DNA of 64,000 nucleotides, taken from Macrothele yani. Its lineage: Eukaryota > Arthropoda > Arachnida > Araneae > Macrothelidae. The notes beneath the pieces were generated by a model. The model saw only the letters and a list, made by a program, of their open reading frames with translations, was not told where the DNA came from and searched no databases. The translations under genes were made by a program, and so were the position numbers. Shown in pieces: positions 9,460-21,580 of the stretch (position 1 is its first letter; every line of letters begins with the position of its first letter). The stretch covers positions 106,181,187-106,245,186 of the forward strand of contig CM077027.1 in assembly GCA_039090855.1 (NCBI GenBank). Reading direction: 5' to 3'.

Positions 9460-10343
9460 CAGGGTATCTCGCTTGCAACCGAACCCGGCATGTTTTTAAT
9501 AATATTAACACCAATGAAGATATTGCAACGAAATTTGAACTGTACTTACTTCATTTTGTGCGAAATGTGATGACATCCCAACATGTGCTGGAAGTGACCA
9601 CCATTTGCGTCCAGACAGCATTGAACCCGACGCTGTCCACCAGCCAGTAGGAGTGCTTCTCTCGGCAGAGGCGTGGTTTCGCCTGTCCGGATACGTCAAT
9701 TCTCAAAATTCGCGTATTTGGGCGAGTGAAAATACCAAAGCGATACATGACGAAACCCCTTCATTCACCGAAAATTGGTGTTTGGTGTGGGATGACCCGG
9801 CGCCGCATAAATGGTCCAGTCTTCTTTGATACAACCATCACAACAGCTGCATATATGGAAATCTTCAACACCTTTGTAAATCAATTGGACGACGAACTCT
9901 CCATTGGATATTACCAGCATGATGGAACGACATTACACATCAGTATGGCCGAAATTCAGTCCTTTTTCGGGGACCGCGTCATTTTGGAAAGCTCTATGGC
10001 CACCGCGCTCACCTGATCTGACGCCACCTGATACCTTTTTATGGTGATATCTAAAAGGGAGAGTATACCAAAAGAAACCGTGAACCATAGATGCCTTGAA
10101 AGCAAACATCACCGAAGACATTCAGGCAGTGACGGCGGACGTACCGGCAAGGAATTTCTACATTATGGTGCGCTTGGTTCAATGCTGTCTGGACGCAACA
10201 GGTGGCCACTTCCAGCACATGTTGTGACGTCATCACATGTCGCACGAAATTAGGTAAGTCCACTTCAAATTTCGTTGTAATATATTTATTGGTGTTAATA
10301 TTATTAAAGAAATGTCTGGTTCGGTAACGAGTGGGACACCCTT
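9460..10343 (+). mobile_element. Mariner-like element with long inverted ends, internally deleted
   Basis: The termini CAGGGTATCTCGCTTG and, on the other strand, AAGGGTGTCCCACTCG are flanked by TA (9458-9459 and 10344-10345). The inverted ends extend for about 190 bp, including a ttaataatattaacaccaat block. At 884 bp the element is shorter than a full copy. The DNA-binding half of the transposase is missing and the left end runs straight into catalytic-domain coding. Confidence 0.85.
9655..10225 (+). pseudogene. Mariner-like transposase fragment
   Basis: In changing frames one reads AEAWFRLSGYVNSQNSRIW (around the first catalytic residue, where the expected DEA is AEA), KPLHSPKIGVWCGM, NGPVFFDTTITTAAYMEIFN, a QHDGTT block where relatives have QDGA, and LWPPRSPDLTPPDTFLW (last catalytic Asp). 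It ends near VRLVQCCLDATGGHFQHM. Frameshifts occur near 9725 and 9970. The first catalytic residue and the N-terminal half are lost. Confidence 0.8.
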
Positions 10344-13300
10344 TATTTGCCTTCTTACTGCTACAAAATGGGACACCCTTTGCCTTCTTACTGCAACAAA
10401 ATGCCCGCCTGACATAGCCAATGAAAAGCCATAGCCAAGTAAAATGTAGTTTGGTATGAGACCATAGCTTCTCTTCATTACTTCAGCATAAGCCTATTGC
10501 AATGCATACATTCTTGAAAGTCCAATTCTTACCACCTTTTGCATTCTGATCTGTTCTTTCTGAACATCTGTTCATTCCTCCTTTCAGCGGCGATTGGACC
10601 TACGGTGTCACGTCCTTCTCGTCTGACAGAACTGGGTTCAGCGAACATTCACGTGACTAAACGTTTTAGGGGTTTTGTGATTTCGTGAATGGCATCTTTT
10701 TTTATTTTCTTTTGAGAAGCAGATATGCGCAAGTACCGCCGTGGAGCTCAATTTGCATAACAGCTGCCTCAGTGCCACAAACGCTTAAGTAGTTCAATAC
10801 CGACGCTAGGTTCATTTCCTAAGCAAATAGAAAAAAAAATCTCAGTAAATAAATGAATAAATGTTGTTCCAATTTAGGTCTTAGACATATATTCCTGAAG
10901 GACCAAAACTTCTATTAAATTCCTGTGTTCCAGTGTAGATGGTGAGTGTACAAAACATGCGATAGCTCAGTGTTTGGTTTTTAAAAGCGTACATACGAAT
11001 TACTAGTCTGAACAGACTACTAAATCTCCTTTCAGTGAATATACTTCAAAGGAATGCTTGAGAGATTTTTCGGAAACTTCTCCCCTAGCATTCAGCCTCT
11101 TCGTCTCCCACAGCAATTTTTTTTATTCTCGGAAATGTCATTTGGAGGGAGAGATTTGAACACATCACGAAGCAAATCAATGCCCCCATTTTTGTTTGCT
11201 GATGTGTCTGAATTGAAATTTGTACCGGTGCAAACGGAAGTTGAGTGGAACGTGAATTATTAATCTAAATGCGTAATCGCATTTGATTCGAAGGCTCTCA
11301 ATCTAAAAGGAATGTATTTCGATAGAAAACGAAAGGGAGAGAAACGAGCGCAACGAATCTCGGAAAGACTATTTCCGTAAAACACTTCGCAATTTCAAAT
11401 GTCGTTTTTAATAAGTAATACGAACACGGCCGTTAAATATTCAAGGGTATCAATATGACATTTAACCTCTTTGCATTTGGAACAAGTTTTAAGTGTATTG
11501 CTTATTGCATGCATAATGAAGTATTCTTTTCATTTAGTATTCAAAGAACATTTCTAGGATGCATGGAGGATAGTTGAAAATTTTATGCACGCTTTCCTTC
11601 TGAGGAATGCTTGGATATTTCATCTGTCAAACAAGATCCTATTTAATTTTAGGCGTTTGAGCAAGATCATGAAATATCAGGATAGTTTCAACGAATATAT
11701 AAGATAGATTTTAAGGAAGGGCTCCTCCTGGAAAGAAATGATCGTGTCTTAGACAATACGACTCAGAAAGGAATACCTTTTCGATTATATGTAATCCAAT
11801 GTCAAGCCATGAGAAAAGTTCTAGGGAAATTTTAGCACCCAAATTTTAGGATGTTGCGCTTGGTTTTTCAAGAAATTGCTTCTGACGTGTGACATGAAAA
11901 CACCGACACTTTCAGTAAACCGCATAATAACGTATGTACTTCCTGGAAAAAAATTTGCTCTGAAGAGATCTAATAAAGACAACTTTTGTTATTCTAAAAA
12001 TAAAATAACTCATTCGATTTTACATTATATAAAAACAAGTCCTTTTTGCCCGTGATGTTAATTCTGATTAATTCCACACGATGCGTAGAAGAAGAATCCC
12101 GCATTATTTTAAAAACTCGAGATTCAGTTTTACGTTCGGGCGCCAATGTGAAAATAAACACTTTTTGCCGGTGGTGGAATTAGGACCCACATCTGCTTGT
12201 TCCAGAGCCAGTTATTCTCCTGAATAAACTACACCCACCTTGGCTTATCTCTGTAGCTTGCTGTTTCGACACTTGCATCACATTAGTGGTAAATCACGAT
12301 TAAATAGTTTGAATAAATGAAATCAATCATTTCGTAAATTAGCATTGTGCTGGCACGACAAGCTGCAGAAATTAAAGGTAAATTTTCTAACTAAAGAACC
12401 ATGAAAACGAGCAAGCCTATATGGGCTAAAGAAACTCGTTTCCCAAACTGTGGATCACGATAAGCTTTTGAAATACATGTTATTAAATAATTTTACTAGA
12501 ACATTAATAAATATGGTTTAAAATTATTCGTAAGTGGTTCGATTCAACTTTATTTACTTTACGTTGTAAAGTTTGGTTAGTTACATAATAGAATACAGAA
12601 TAAAACTTCTGAATACCCGAAATCAGAACAATCAGTTGTTAGAGTTTTCATGTAAGACGAACCCTTCAGAAATTCATTAGCGTGGGGTTACAAATGACTC
12701 GAAGTAAAATGTACGCATAATAAATATTATCTGTCTCTTCAATTTTTATCTGAGTTTTTACAAAGAAAGAATTTAAGTCTGTCGCCTGTGAAGGTTCTAT
12801 ATTTTCGGAAATCAAGTTTCACGAGTCACATTGTAGTTTGAATTTGAAATACCAATCCTATATCATGAATTTTACCAAGAGTTTCAAAATTCTGTTAGTG
12901 GGATGAAAAGTGAATGAATTGCTGGATACGAAATCGTATGTTCTCCCGCTGACTGTTACAGAGAGACCAGGAAATGATCCTGATCAAGCCAATCCTCTCA
13001 TTAAGGGACTAAGGCTGTGCCAGCATCGACGATAAAACTAATTATATGCCATGCAAACGACTGAAACATTTGTTGGAATGAAACAAAGGAAAATAAATGA
13101 GTTAATGAATAGGAAGGCATGAAGGTAAACTTGCAGGACGTGGGCGTTGTGCTCGTCTACAATAGAGATTTACCAGCTACCAGTGTACTTTCAACACGTA
13201 ACATCAGCAAGAGCAATGCTGTTAAATTGTGAAAGGCAACGAATAAGTTACTGCTTTCAGCAAAGCTGATTTCGGAAATCTAACGCAACGCTTCATGTTC

Positions 13301-13756
13301 TGTTTTACTTTGTGTTGCGCTTCTTTTACTACCTTTGATTGGGAGTTGGCTATACTCATAAACTTATCATCGTTCTTACGACTCTTAAGCATTCAAGAAA
13401 ATGCTTTTTCTAGAAATTTGAGTTTTCTAATAAATACGATGGAACATCTAAGCCAAACAACGTGGCAAGTTCGGGACAGAAAATATAGAAACATACATAA
13501 GAAATACTGGTAGTGATTTCTTCTATTGGTTGAATTTATTTTTAACCAGCTCGCTTTCTGTAATCTTCCAGATATATGCTAGCACACAGACTAAGCAGAA
13601 CGAACGCAAACTATTGGGCATGCTTAGAAGGAAAAGCTTTCAGAACACACTCCCTTTCAGACAGTATGTAAGTAGATAGACAGACAAATAAAACTTCATG
13701 AGGAATCTTAGGAATGGTTTCCTTACTCTGTAGTGTTTACAGATTTTAAGGATGTA
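10344..13756. other. Longest quiet stretch, nothing assigned
   Basis: Next to the mariner end a ~37-bp direct duplication (gggacaccctttatttgcc type) spans 10333-10402. Otherwise this is AT-rich DNA with only short open frames (such as 11054-11263 and 13295-13513) that resemble no family I know. I see no splice-linked exon series, tRNA or repeat array. An old decayed element or regulatory DNA cannot be excluded. Confidence 0.4.
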
Positions 13757-14723
13757 CAGGTATTGAACAAAATAATGTGAACACTTGGAAAATAAGCTGT
13801 ATGTCTTTATTAATAAGTTGTTTGATCTCCATTTGCCTTTAGTACAGCTTGCAGCCTTCCTGAATAGATTTATACAGGTTTTGAATAATCTCCAGTGGAA
13901 TGTTTTACCATTCGTCGATCAGAACATCAGTCACTTGCTTCAGAGACGTTGGAGGGGGAATCTGCTTCTCACTCTGCTGTGCAAAACTCCCCACAGTGGT
14001 TCAATAATATTCAAGTCAGGTGATTGAGCTGGCCAGGGCGAATGTTGAAGTTCATCTTGGCAGTCCTCAAGCCAAGACATAGCTATTCTGAATGTGCTTA
14101 TGGGCGCATTATCATCTTGAAAAATTGCATCATTATTGAGAAATGACATTTGGACCAAAGGGTACACCTGATCAGAAAGAACGTACTAGTACTCGATGGC
14201 AGTAACTTGACCACGTAAGGTAATGATGGGACCAGCCGAATTTCAAGATATGGCAGCCGAAATCGTTACCAATCCACCTTCATGTTTGACACTTGAAACC
14301 ATACATTTGATATTGTACGTTTCCTCTGAGGTTTTCCATAATAAATCCGACCTACTGTTGGGAATAATGTAAATCAGGACTCCTCGGACCACATCACATG
14401 TTTCCAGTCATCAGCTGTCCTGGTTCTATGCTCATGAAACCATCTTTTTAACCTTTCGAAACGCCAAGCAATTTGGCTCTTATAGTTCCTGATGGTTCTG
14501 CTAATTTGGCTCCCACGATTTGTCCTCTTTGGAAGTCTGACAGGTCATCCGTTCCATAGATCGCTCGTATGAGCATCTGCTCAACACAGCTTTAGTGCGC
14601 TGGCATGCAGCTTAGAGAATATATGCACTGGCATATAACTAGGAAATTTATATGCAACTCAGCCTACACAAATAACATTAACCCCTATAATCATGATGTT
14701 CACATTACTTTGTCTAACCCCTG
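13757..14723 (-). mobile_element. Tc1-like transposon, internally deleted
   Basis: The left end CAGGTATTGAACAAAATAAT and the right end (minus strand CAGGGGTTAGACAAAGTAAT) are inverted and flanked by TA (13755-13756 and 14724-14725). The element is 967 bp. Inside, on the minus strand, are transposase remnants, chiefly the block at 13940-14167 with IFQDDNAPIST (second Asp) and SPDLNIIEPLWG (Glu). The first-Asp region near 14380 is recognisable but frameshifted, and the DNA-binding half is gone. Confidence 0.85.
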
Positions 14724-14731
14724 TAACTATT

Positions 14732-15570
14732 CAGGGTGGAAAAGAAACGACCGCATAAACACCCCAGGGGGTGGTTCCTTGTCAATTCAAGGGTAAAATG
14801 CTTTATGACATTTTTGGATTTAGGGCTTACTTTTCCAGATATAAGCCCGCAAAGGTGCGTGACGTCACTTCCGGAATCGTCTGATTTTGAGGCTTCAAGC
14901 ACAACCCGAGTGCCATGCAGGAAAGCTCGTGGCGGATGCCTGATGCTGCAATCGCAGTACAACAACAGTAGCTGTTGCGTTAAATGCCACCAGATGACGA
15001 CATCTCAGTTGCTGAGACCATCAATACGCATTCGTGTAGTCAGATGCTGACTGATAAACCACGCATTGCGCTGAGAATTGTTGGCGCTGTAGCGTAAATT
15101 CGAACGCACTCGACTAGTTATCGAGATTTCTGGGGTTCGATCCCAGCAGTGCCGGAATACAATTTTTCAGTCGCTATGCGTTGTTTAAAAAATAACGTGG
15201 AAAGAGTGATGACATCGTCCATTTAGTCATTCAGCCTTTTTCCGGAGTCGTGTTACGTCCGCAATTGTACAGACGAACGGAATTGGTCGCCCTGTTGCAT
15301 GACATTCGGCCTCGGAGATCAGTCGTGATGACTGCCGAGATACTGAGCTTGCAGAATCAGGCATCCGCCACGAGCTTTCCTGCATGACACTCGGGTCGTG
15401 CTTGAAGCCTCAAAAACAGGCGATTCCGGACGTGACGTCACGCACCTATGGGGGCTTAAATCTGGAAAACTAAGCCTTAAATCCAAATATGTCGTAGAAC
15501 ATTTTATGCTTGAATTGACCCAAGGAATTACCACCCTGGGGTGTTTATGCAGTCGTTTCTTTCCACCCTG
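14732..15570. mobile_element. Long-inverted-repeat (foldback-type) element
   Basis: The left arm starts CAGGGTGGAAAAGAAACGAC and the right arm ends with the matching complement CTTTCCACCCTG. The arms are about 220 bp and similar but not identical, which points to age. The ~390-bp centre has no coding frame and carries a tRNA-Thr-like fold at 15083-15153. It could be a non-autonomous DNA transposon; I cannot assign a superfamily and see no clear target duplication. Confidence 0.75.
15083..15153 (+). tRNA. tRNA-Thr(AGT)-like, probably a pseudogene
   Basis: A complete cloverleaf can be drawn. The acceptor pairs GGCGCTG with CAGTGCC (one wobble), the D stem GCGT with ACGC, and the anticodon stem CTCGA with TCGAG. 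The seven-base loop CTAGTTA puts AGT at the anticodon, and the T arm CTGGG/CCCAG has loop GTTCGAT. The D loop lacks the conserved GG and the A box is poor (TAGCGTAAATT). Transcription is therefore doubtful. The position inside a repeat element also argues against a housekeeping gene. Confidence 0.5.
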
Positions 15571-15833
15571 TATGTGCAAAGTCAGCTTACCTAGAATAAC
15601 AACATTACGTAAAGCATAACTAATTATTGAAAATCGCGAATAGTTAAATACTCGATGGAGTTAATTAAGAAATGACTGATCAAAGGAGTACTGGAGCAAA
15701 TAAGTAATAAGTCGGTATGAAAAAATTAACTCGTGCACCAAAAGCTATTAAATCGAAAACAAATGCCGTCTCCCGCACGATACACTTTAATGATAAAATA
15801 CTATGTACAATTAAAATAAATATGTTTAAGAAC
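15571..15833. other. Short spacer, partly the 3' tail of a Penelope-like element
   Basis: AT-rich; the part nearest 15834 probably belongs to the untranslated end of the minus-strand Penelope-like element. Confidence 0.3.
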
Positions 15834-15862
15834 TTTCAACCCAACAACAGCGTCATCCTCAG
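15834..15862 (-). ncRNA. Possible hammerhead remnant of Penelope-like element
   Basis: On the minus strand CTGAGGA, a weakly pairing stretch, and GAAA follow each other about 130 bases after the GIY-YIG stop. The spacing is right for a hammerhead core, but stem II is poor and no cleavage triplet is evident. Confidence 0.2.
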
Positions 15863-15991
15863 AAACAGTGCAGCAGTGAACACAGAAGTGAGTAGCCTTT
15901 TACAAGACACATAGCAGTTAATACGCATGTGCAATAATCGTCAAAGTACAAATCAAGTTCAGTGGTTACAAGCATAGTTGGTGGGCGTGAC

Positions 15992-16935
15992 CTAGCTTAA
16001 AAGTGTTCTCCAAGGAAGGGCGATAAACACGGGGGGTTCATCGTTACAGCATCTTTCACCATTGACGAATATGTGAATACTTTCAGAAAAAAGCGTTGAT
16101 CGACGGTTCCTGAGAGAATCCAGAATAATGGAGTCATTCCAACATGGTTGGTAAGAACCGTTTAAACAGAGTCTCGACAAAGATGTAGCACCAGAATGAG
16201 TCTTGAGATTATACTGATGTTCGTAAATGCGGCGCCCCAAATTACGAGTGGTAGAGCCCACATAACATAAATCGAGCACTGCAGGGTTAGTAGATTTAAG
16301 TGGAACCAAATATACACCGTGACGGTTCACACATTCAACACAGTCTCTGTCCTTTTTAACAGTGTTAAATAAAGTACGAGACCTTACACCAAACTTGAGT
16401 TTGTGCTTATGACATATGTTCTTTAAGATGTTACATACAGGTGGTATATATGGAACGGATCCCACAAATTGGTAGTCAAATTTATCTGGAAGCAAAGCTG
16501 TCTGCGGTCGACTAATTGATTTTTAACTATAAAGCGATCAATCATGTGACGAGGGTAACCGAAAGGTCAAGGCAAACTGTTTAATCCTAGCTAACTCTTG
16601 GTCCCGGAGATCCTGTGTGGACGAGTGTGTGAATGCACGATTAATAAGAAAATGAAAAGCAGATCTTTTTGCGGTATTGGATGAGAAGAAGTGAAAGGTA
16701 TAAACGTGGCAGGAAAAGTTGTTTTACGGTAAACAGAAAATGATAAGGAGTTACCTGAAAGATTACGAAAAAGGCAAAAGTCGAGAAAAGGCAAAATGCC
16801 TAAATTCTCGAACTCTAACTCGAACGTGATAGAATGATGTCGTGAAGAAAGTAAAGTGGCAAAGGAAAGAAGCTCATTGAAACCTGAAGGCCAAACAACC
16901 AATACGTCGTCGACGTACCTGAGACTTTAAACATT
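15992..16935 (-). pseudogene. Penelope-like reverse transcriptase end and GIY-YIG domain
   Basis: On the minus strand, about 16922 onward reads LRYVDDVLVVWPSGF, the YVDD catalytic box of a reverse transcriptase. It continues through LLSSRHHSITFELEFENLG and LPFLDFCLFRN to about 16591. After a frameshift region the C-terminal part (16495-15992) reads VPYIPPVCNILKNICHKH and the GIY-YIG domain LCYVGSTTRNLGRRIYEHQY. This is the domain order of Penelope-like elements, which prime on nicked DNA. The copy lacks the 5' part of the reverse transcriptase and has at least one frameshift. It is not the same subfamily as the copy at 804-1965, since the nuclease sequences differ strongly. Confidence 0.85.
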
Positions 16936-17139
16936 GAACAATTATCTCAAGAACATTTCGCGTAAAACAGCCACATAGCTCGTAAGCCAGTCAGCCAGTA
17001 AACACAAATCGAAAACAACCTTCTCATTTCATCCTTTTACATACGTCACGCGACCTCCGAGCTCTTTGTTGTTGCCAAAAAGACATTCGGGCCAGAAAGA
17101 AAATGTAAATGCTAAGTTTGGGAATTGCTTAAGTAGAAC

Positions 17140-17203
17140 GAACCAAATTGACATAAACACAGGAACTTAAAAGGAAGGTTATGTGAGAGTATACGTTACA
17201 ACT
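17140..17203 (-). repeat. Terminus of an LTR related to 30865-31436
   Basis: The last ~30 bases (aaaaggaaggttatgtgagag then tatacgttaca) closely match the last bases of the LTR at 30865-31436. This is therefore likely a second, otherwise diverged copy of the same LTR family. I cannot define its other end. Confidence 0.4.
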
Positions 17204-17570
17204 CTTATACCAAGTTAGCCGTTAATAGTTTAAGGCGTAGGAACCGTGAACTAGTGCAAGGTATATCAACAGAATCGCATGGGATTATGCATGTCGTTTT
17301 TGTTTGTGTGTTTGTTTGTTATTGTCGGAGAAACGAAGTTGCACATCGTTGCCTCAAATATAATCTTTTGAAGTAAAATTTAGAACGAGATAGAGCACAC
17401 TTATTGGTCAATAGTTTGGAGCCCGGAAATGTCTCTTTTTGTGCTATCCATGTTTAAAACTTCTGGGATTCTGCAACATGGTAAAATAATGCTGGAAACG
17501 CTGAAGGGTGCGCTTGTTTCTCAGCGTATACTTCTCGTCATTGGAATCGCTCGCACCCAGAAAGATTCGG
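17204..17570. other. Unassigned spacer
   Basis: No gene or named repeat seen; a run rich in 'tttgttt' lies near 17300. Confidence 0.35.
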
Positions 17571-17719
17571 CATCATCATCATCATCATCGTCAACCATTA
17601 TCAATCCACTGCTGGACGAAGGTCTCCCCAAGTTTCCTCCACAACGGTCTGTCTTGTGCCAGTCTCCTCCATGTCACCCCTGCATACTTTCGAATTTCAT
17701 CCACCCATCTCCCATGTGG
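17571..17719 (-). mobile_element. RTE-clade LINE, 3' end fragment
   Basis: The plus strand begins with (CAT)n and continues cgtcaaccattatcaatcca, the inverse of the RTE 3' end. Only the last ~150 bases are present, so this is a strongly 5'-truncated insertion. Confidence 0.9.
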
Positions 17720-17849
17720 TATCATAATGTAAATTGTTAGACATGTGCAGGTGGTTGAGATTTGCATATTATTCGAGTATGTAACCAATAGCGTGAGATG
17801 TGAGAGAGAGAAAGGGGCAAGCATGGGATGTTAAGGAACAAAGCAACGG

Positions 17850-18850
17850 AGTGTTGAAGGCTGCGACAGCCCACCAAATGACCTCAGACGTCGTCAACCC
17901 TATCAGCAGTAGGACGCGATTGACGGAGGAAGGAGCGTAGGCCAACATGAAGCTGGTTGGTCGATTTGTCGTATCGACATTCTGGAACAGTTCGGCGCTG
18001 TTGGCAGCAGTGACTGCAAGAAGGCAACTGAAGTAACCGTACCTAGGCCGGATCAGTCCGGCGGACGTTACACGCATTGATTGGCGTATTCGTCGCGAGA
18101 CAATTACAAAGCCACAAGCTACGGTAGAGAGCATTCGAAGGGTTGTAGTGGGGACTATAGACACCCTAGTCACGATTTGGGCGGTAAATGGAGGATTGGC
18201 GTAGGCAGGTCTACGTTCCAGGAAGATATTTTGTCGCTGTCCATTTATGAGTATATTAGGGCATCGCCAAGCTCGGCTGGAGTGGCATTGTAGAAGAGTT
18301 TCGTAGCTGCAGGAATGGTCCCATGAACTGCTCAGTCGAAAATCCTGATTCTGTTCCAAGGTCAAAGATCAACGAATCTGCGTCTGGCGACGACGTGGTC
18401 ACAGGTAGGATTCAGCTGTTTCCCACTAGAAGCACTCTGCTTTCCAACCGGGCACACTCGTATGGAGTGCCATTACTTATGATAATCGGCCACCTCTGCT
18501 ACTCATAACCGGCATGACGTTTTACTGTGTTGTACCGCGAGGTGCTGAGATGTACCTCAAAGACCGTTTTACAGCTAGATGACACTCGGCGACAACGACA
18601 CTTACCGCTAACATTTCCTGAGCTCTCCCTCAAGGCATCTATATGCTTTCATGGTAAAACACATCTCTGGAGCTGTTACCCATCAAGTGATAGCTTCGGA
18701 GGTAGTGAGTTCCCGTACTGTCTTTCTCGGTAAAGGGAATGGGAACTCACTGGAAGGAGAATGGAAGCTTCTCTTGGGCCGTTCTGGAATACAGATGAAT
18801 TATGGGACAATGTAGAAATTGCGTGGTCCCAGATACTCTAGGTGCTCCCT
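17850..18850 (+). pseudogene. Very old Tc1-like transposase remnant
   Basis: Scattered coding blocks in several frames line up with Tc1 transposase: SRTRLTEEGV, RRETITKPQATVESIRRVV, AGLRSRKIFCRCP, QARLEWHCRR, SKVKDQRICVWRRRGHR and ELWDNVEIAWSQI near 18790-18840. Many stops and frameshifts occur and no clean ends were found. The 198-codon minus-strand frame at 17769-18365 is an antisense artefact of this remnant. Confidence 0.6.
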
Positions 18851-19446
18851 TAATCCCGTACCATGTATGTGATTACATTGCACAGTATGGTGGTTAGACG
18901 AGGTATTGACTCCTGAAACGTGATTCTGTGGTGTAGCCTGTCAAACAGTTGAAATGTCTTGAAAATTAAATTCAGTATTATCAACCTCATATCATGTGTG
19001 CCCGGGAATTTCCTTCTTATTTGGCTCACCTTTCGTGGGTGAGGCAATTTAAATGTCCAGCAGCGTAGTGTGGCACAGAACATACTTGGATATTTCTAAG
19101 TAAATCAAGAGAGAACCTTTTTATACGAAAAACTAGGCAGAAAATTAAATTGGTAAACTAGTAATGATTGAAGCTGTCAGGAAAAGAATTAAATATCCAA
19201 TTCCAATTTCTTTTAAAAATGGAGTTATCATTCATAATGCAAATATTTCCTCGCGTCCGCTAGCGGAAAAGCGCATTAGAGAAACCTGAAAATGTGTAAA
19301 TCATCGAGTTTAAATATTTGTGACATAAACATAATTTCACGAATGTGGTATATCGATGCTGATAGATTAAAAAGAAATTTCTGTATACCAAAAAAGTAAA
19401 TGATACCAAAGAAATAAATCTTTAGTCGCATCGGTAATGGAAATTA
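18851..19446. other. Unassigned AT-rich spacer
   Basis: Nothing recognised. The part next to 18850 may still belong to the old Tc1 remnant. Confidence 0.35.
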
Positions 19447-20522
19447 CACTGCTGGCCACCCAAAATGCAACACCAAGAAGTACACGATATATCAAAGCCA
19501 GATTTACTGGACACATAACAACAGATACAAAGGTGAAACAATTGAGCTTACAGGCCCGTGCGACTTGCGGAACACGCAGACATCATTAGTTCGTGTGGCT
19601 CCCATGGCTGGCAATAACGGCCGCTACACGCCGCGGCATCGAACAAAAGAGGCTTTAGATGTGGGCTTGAGGTATGTCGTTCCAGGCTGCTTCCCCACGT
19701 TGCCACAGTTCATCCGGCGAAGCGCGGGTGGTGCTTTCCGGGCCACTCGGTTGCCGATCAGCGACTAGACGTGTTCGATGGGCGAAATATCGGGAGAACA
19801 GGCGGGCCACGGCAGCAGAGACACCTGGTGGGCCGTGAAGAATTGTTGCACGATGCGTGCCACGTGCTGGCGGGTTGTTCTGTTTAAACGTGTCCGCTGG
19901 CAGGTCCTGCAAGTAAGCGAGGACTACAGGCTCCAAAACGTCGGAGATGTAGCGGTGGCTGTTGAGTGTACCGGCGATGCGTACTAGAGGGGTGCGGGTG
20001 TCTTATTCAATTGCGCCCCAAACCATAACGCCATGCGACGGACCGGTATGGCGATGCATAATGCAGGCGTAGTGTTGCAGTCAGAAGCGAGATTCGTCGG
20101 AGAAGACAATTTCGTGCCATTCCGTAGTCCAGATGCAGCGTTCAACGGCCCACTGCCGCCGCACTCGCCTGTGGTGTAATGTCAATGGTAATCGGAGCAA
20201 CGGACGCCGTGCGACAAATCCCTGCTCCTGCAGACGACATCGAACGGTACGTGCTGAAGCAGGTTGTTGCGCAACACATCCTAATTCCTGCACTAACGTT
20301 CGTGATGTGGCGGTGCGAGCTGTCAATACCCGCCGCACAATATGCCGGTCCTCTCGTTCGGTGGTGTTATAGCGCTTCTCGGTGGCGTGCCGGACGCACA
20401 TGATTTGCATATGCCCTGCAATGCTAATCGTTTGCATGTCCTCTCGCAGGAGACGCATGCTGCGAATTTCAGGCCAATCGGATGCTTCCTTCTTGGTGTT
20501 GCATTTTGGGTGGCCAGCAGTA
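19447..20522 (-). mobile_element. Tc1-like transposon, deleted sister of 3189-4637
   Basis: The ends CACTGCTGGCCACCCAAAAT (left) and its complement (right, last base changed) are flanked by TA (19445-19446 and 20523-20524). At 1076 bp it is ~370 bp shorter than the sister. The helix-turn-helix coding segment is deleted between about 20385 and 20375. Coding remnants on the minus strand are 20458-20081 (SARTVRCRLQ, FSDESRF) and 19936-19655 (DLPADTFKQNNPPARG, where the second Asp is Asn). It is not functional. Confidence 0.92.
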
Positions 20523-20526
20523 TATT

Positions 20527-21258
20527 TAACTCAACTTCGTTTCGGGGATGACGTAATCATTTTTGCAACTACCCCTTTAGAGGTAAAGAGTATGATCCAG
20601 AACTTGTTGACAAGATTTAAAAAAGTGGCATTAAGAATGAACTACTTTCAGAAGACAAAACAAACGTACAATGATTTTGCAAGAAATGAAAATTTTCCCC
20701 ATTTACCTTAGACAACAGATATTAAGCAAGGGTCACATCAATAACGAAATTAATTGGCGTATAAAACTCGCCTGAAGAGTGTTTGAAAGAAATATTACAG
20801 TTTTTAAGAGCAATATGCCGTTATGTATTAAAGGAAAAGTGCTTAATCAATGTATCCTTCCAGTGCTTACGTACGAATCAGAGATAACTAAAAAAGAATG
20901 CAAAGACTGCAGACAACTGAAAGATGTATAGAGAAATGAATGATTGGTGTAGCTAGGAAAGATAAGAAGAGGACCTCGTGGGTAAGTAAAATGACAAAAG
21001 TGGAAGACATCATGGTCAAAGTAAAATCTCCGAAATGGCCGTGAGTTGCACATGTTGCTATAAGAACGGACCAGCGATGGACAACCAAAATTTTAAATGG
21101 ATTCCAAGGGACAGGAAAAGACCAAAAAGACCACATGGGAGTTGGATGGATGAAATTCAAAAGCATGCTGGAGTAACGTAGAGGAGACTGGCTCAAGACA
21201 GACAGTTATGAAAGAAACTTAAGGAGACCTTCATCTAGCAATGCATTGATAACACTAG
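20527..21258 (+). pseudogene. RTE-clade LINE, old diverged 3' part
   Basis: Starts at the RTE motif-C region (FGDDVIIFATTP where relatives have FADD), runs through NYFQKTKQ, MPLCIKGKVLNQCILPVL and WISKMTKVEDIMVKVKS-like text, and ends near ETFI*QCIDN. Many substitutions and indels mark it as older than the copies at 28-32 and 43-46 kb. It begins directly beside the right end of the Tc1 element at 19447-20522. Confidence 0.85.
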
Positions 21259-21580
21259 AAAACCATGTTTTTCTTATTTTCTGTTGCATAAGATTTTTCA
21301 ACTGATTCTAAGTATTTTTTCAACGCTGATTTCAAATCTGAAATCGGGTTTTCTCAACCTGTTCTAGTTTTTGTGCAATTTGAAACTTTTGATTTTCCCA
21401 TTGCGATTTACACTAGGGATAGCTTGAGAACTAGGCTTACATCTACCCTAACCTTAGACTAATTAGGCTACTTTGTTTACAAACATCAATATTCTTCATG
21501 TTTATTGTTAATTTTGGATTCTAGAGCTCTATCTGTTTTACACAAAAATACCACCTGTTTTTTTTGTTTCAGATCTGATC
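21259..21580. other. Spacer upstream of the uncharacterised gene remnant
   Basis: No feature recognised. A pyrimidine tract followed by CAG (tgttttttttgtttcag, 21556-21572) lies just before the ATG at 21581. This could be a 3' splice site or chance. Confidence 0.35.

Noticed and set aside
10344..13756. Host exons in the longest quiet stretch
   Set aside because: Searched by eye for conserved coding blocks with splice sites; found only short AT-rich frames without family resemblance.
17769..18365. 198-codon minus-strand frame
   Set aside because: Plus-strand blocks in the same place read as Tc1 transposase, so the minus frame is an antisense artefact.
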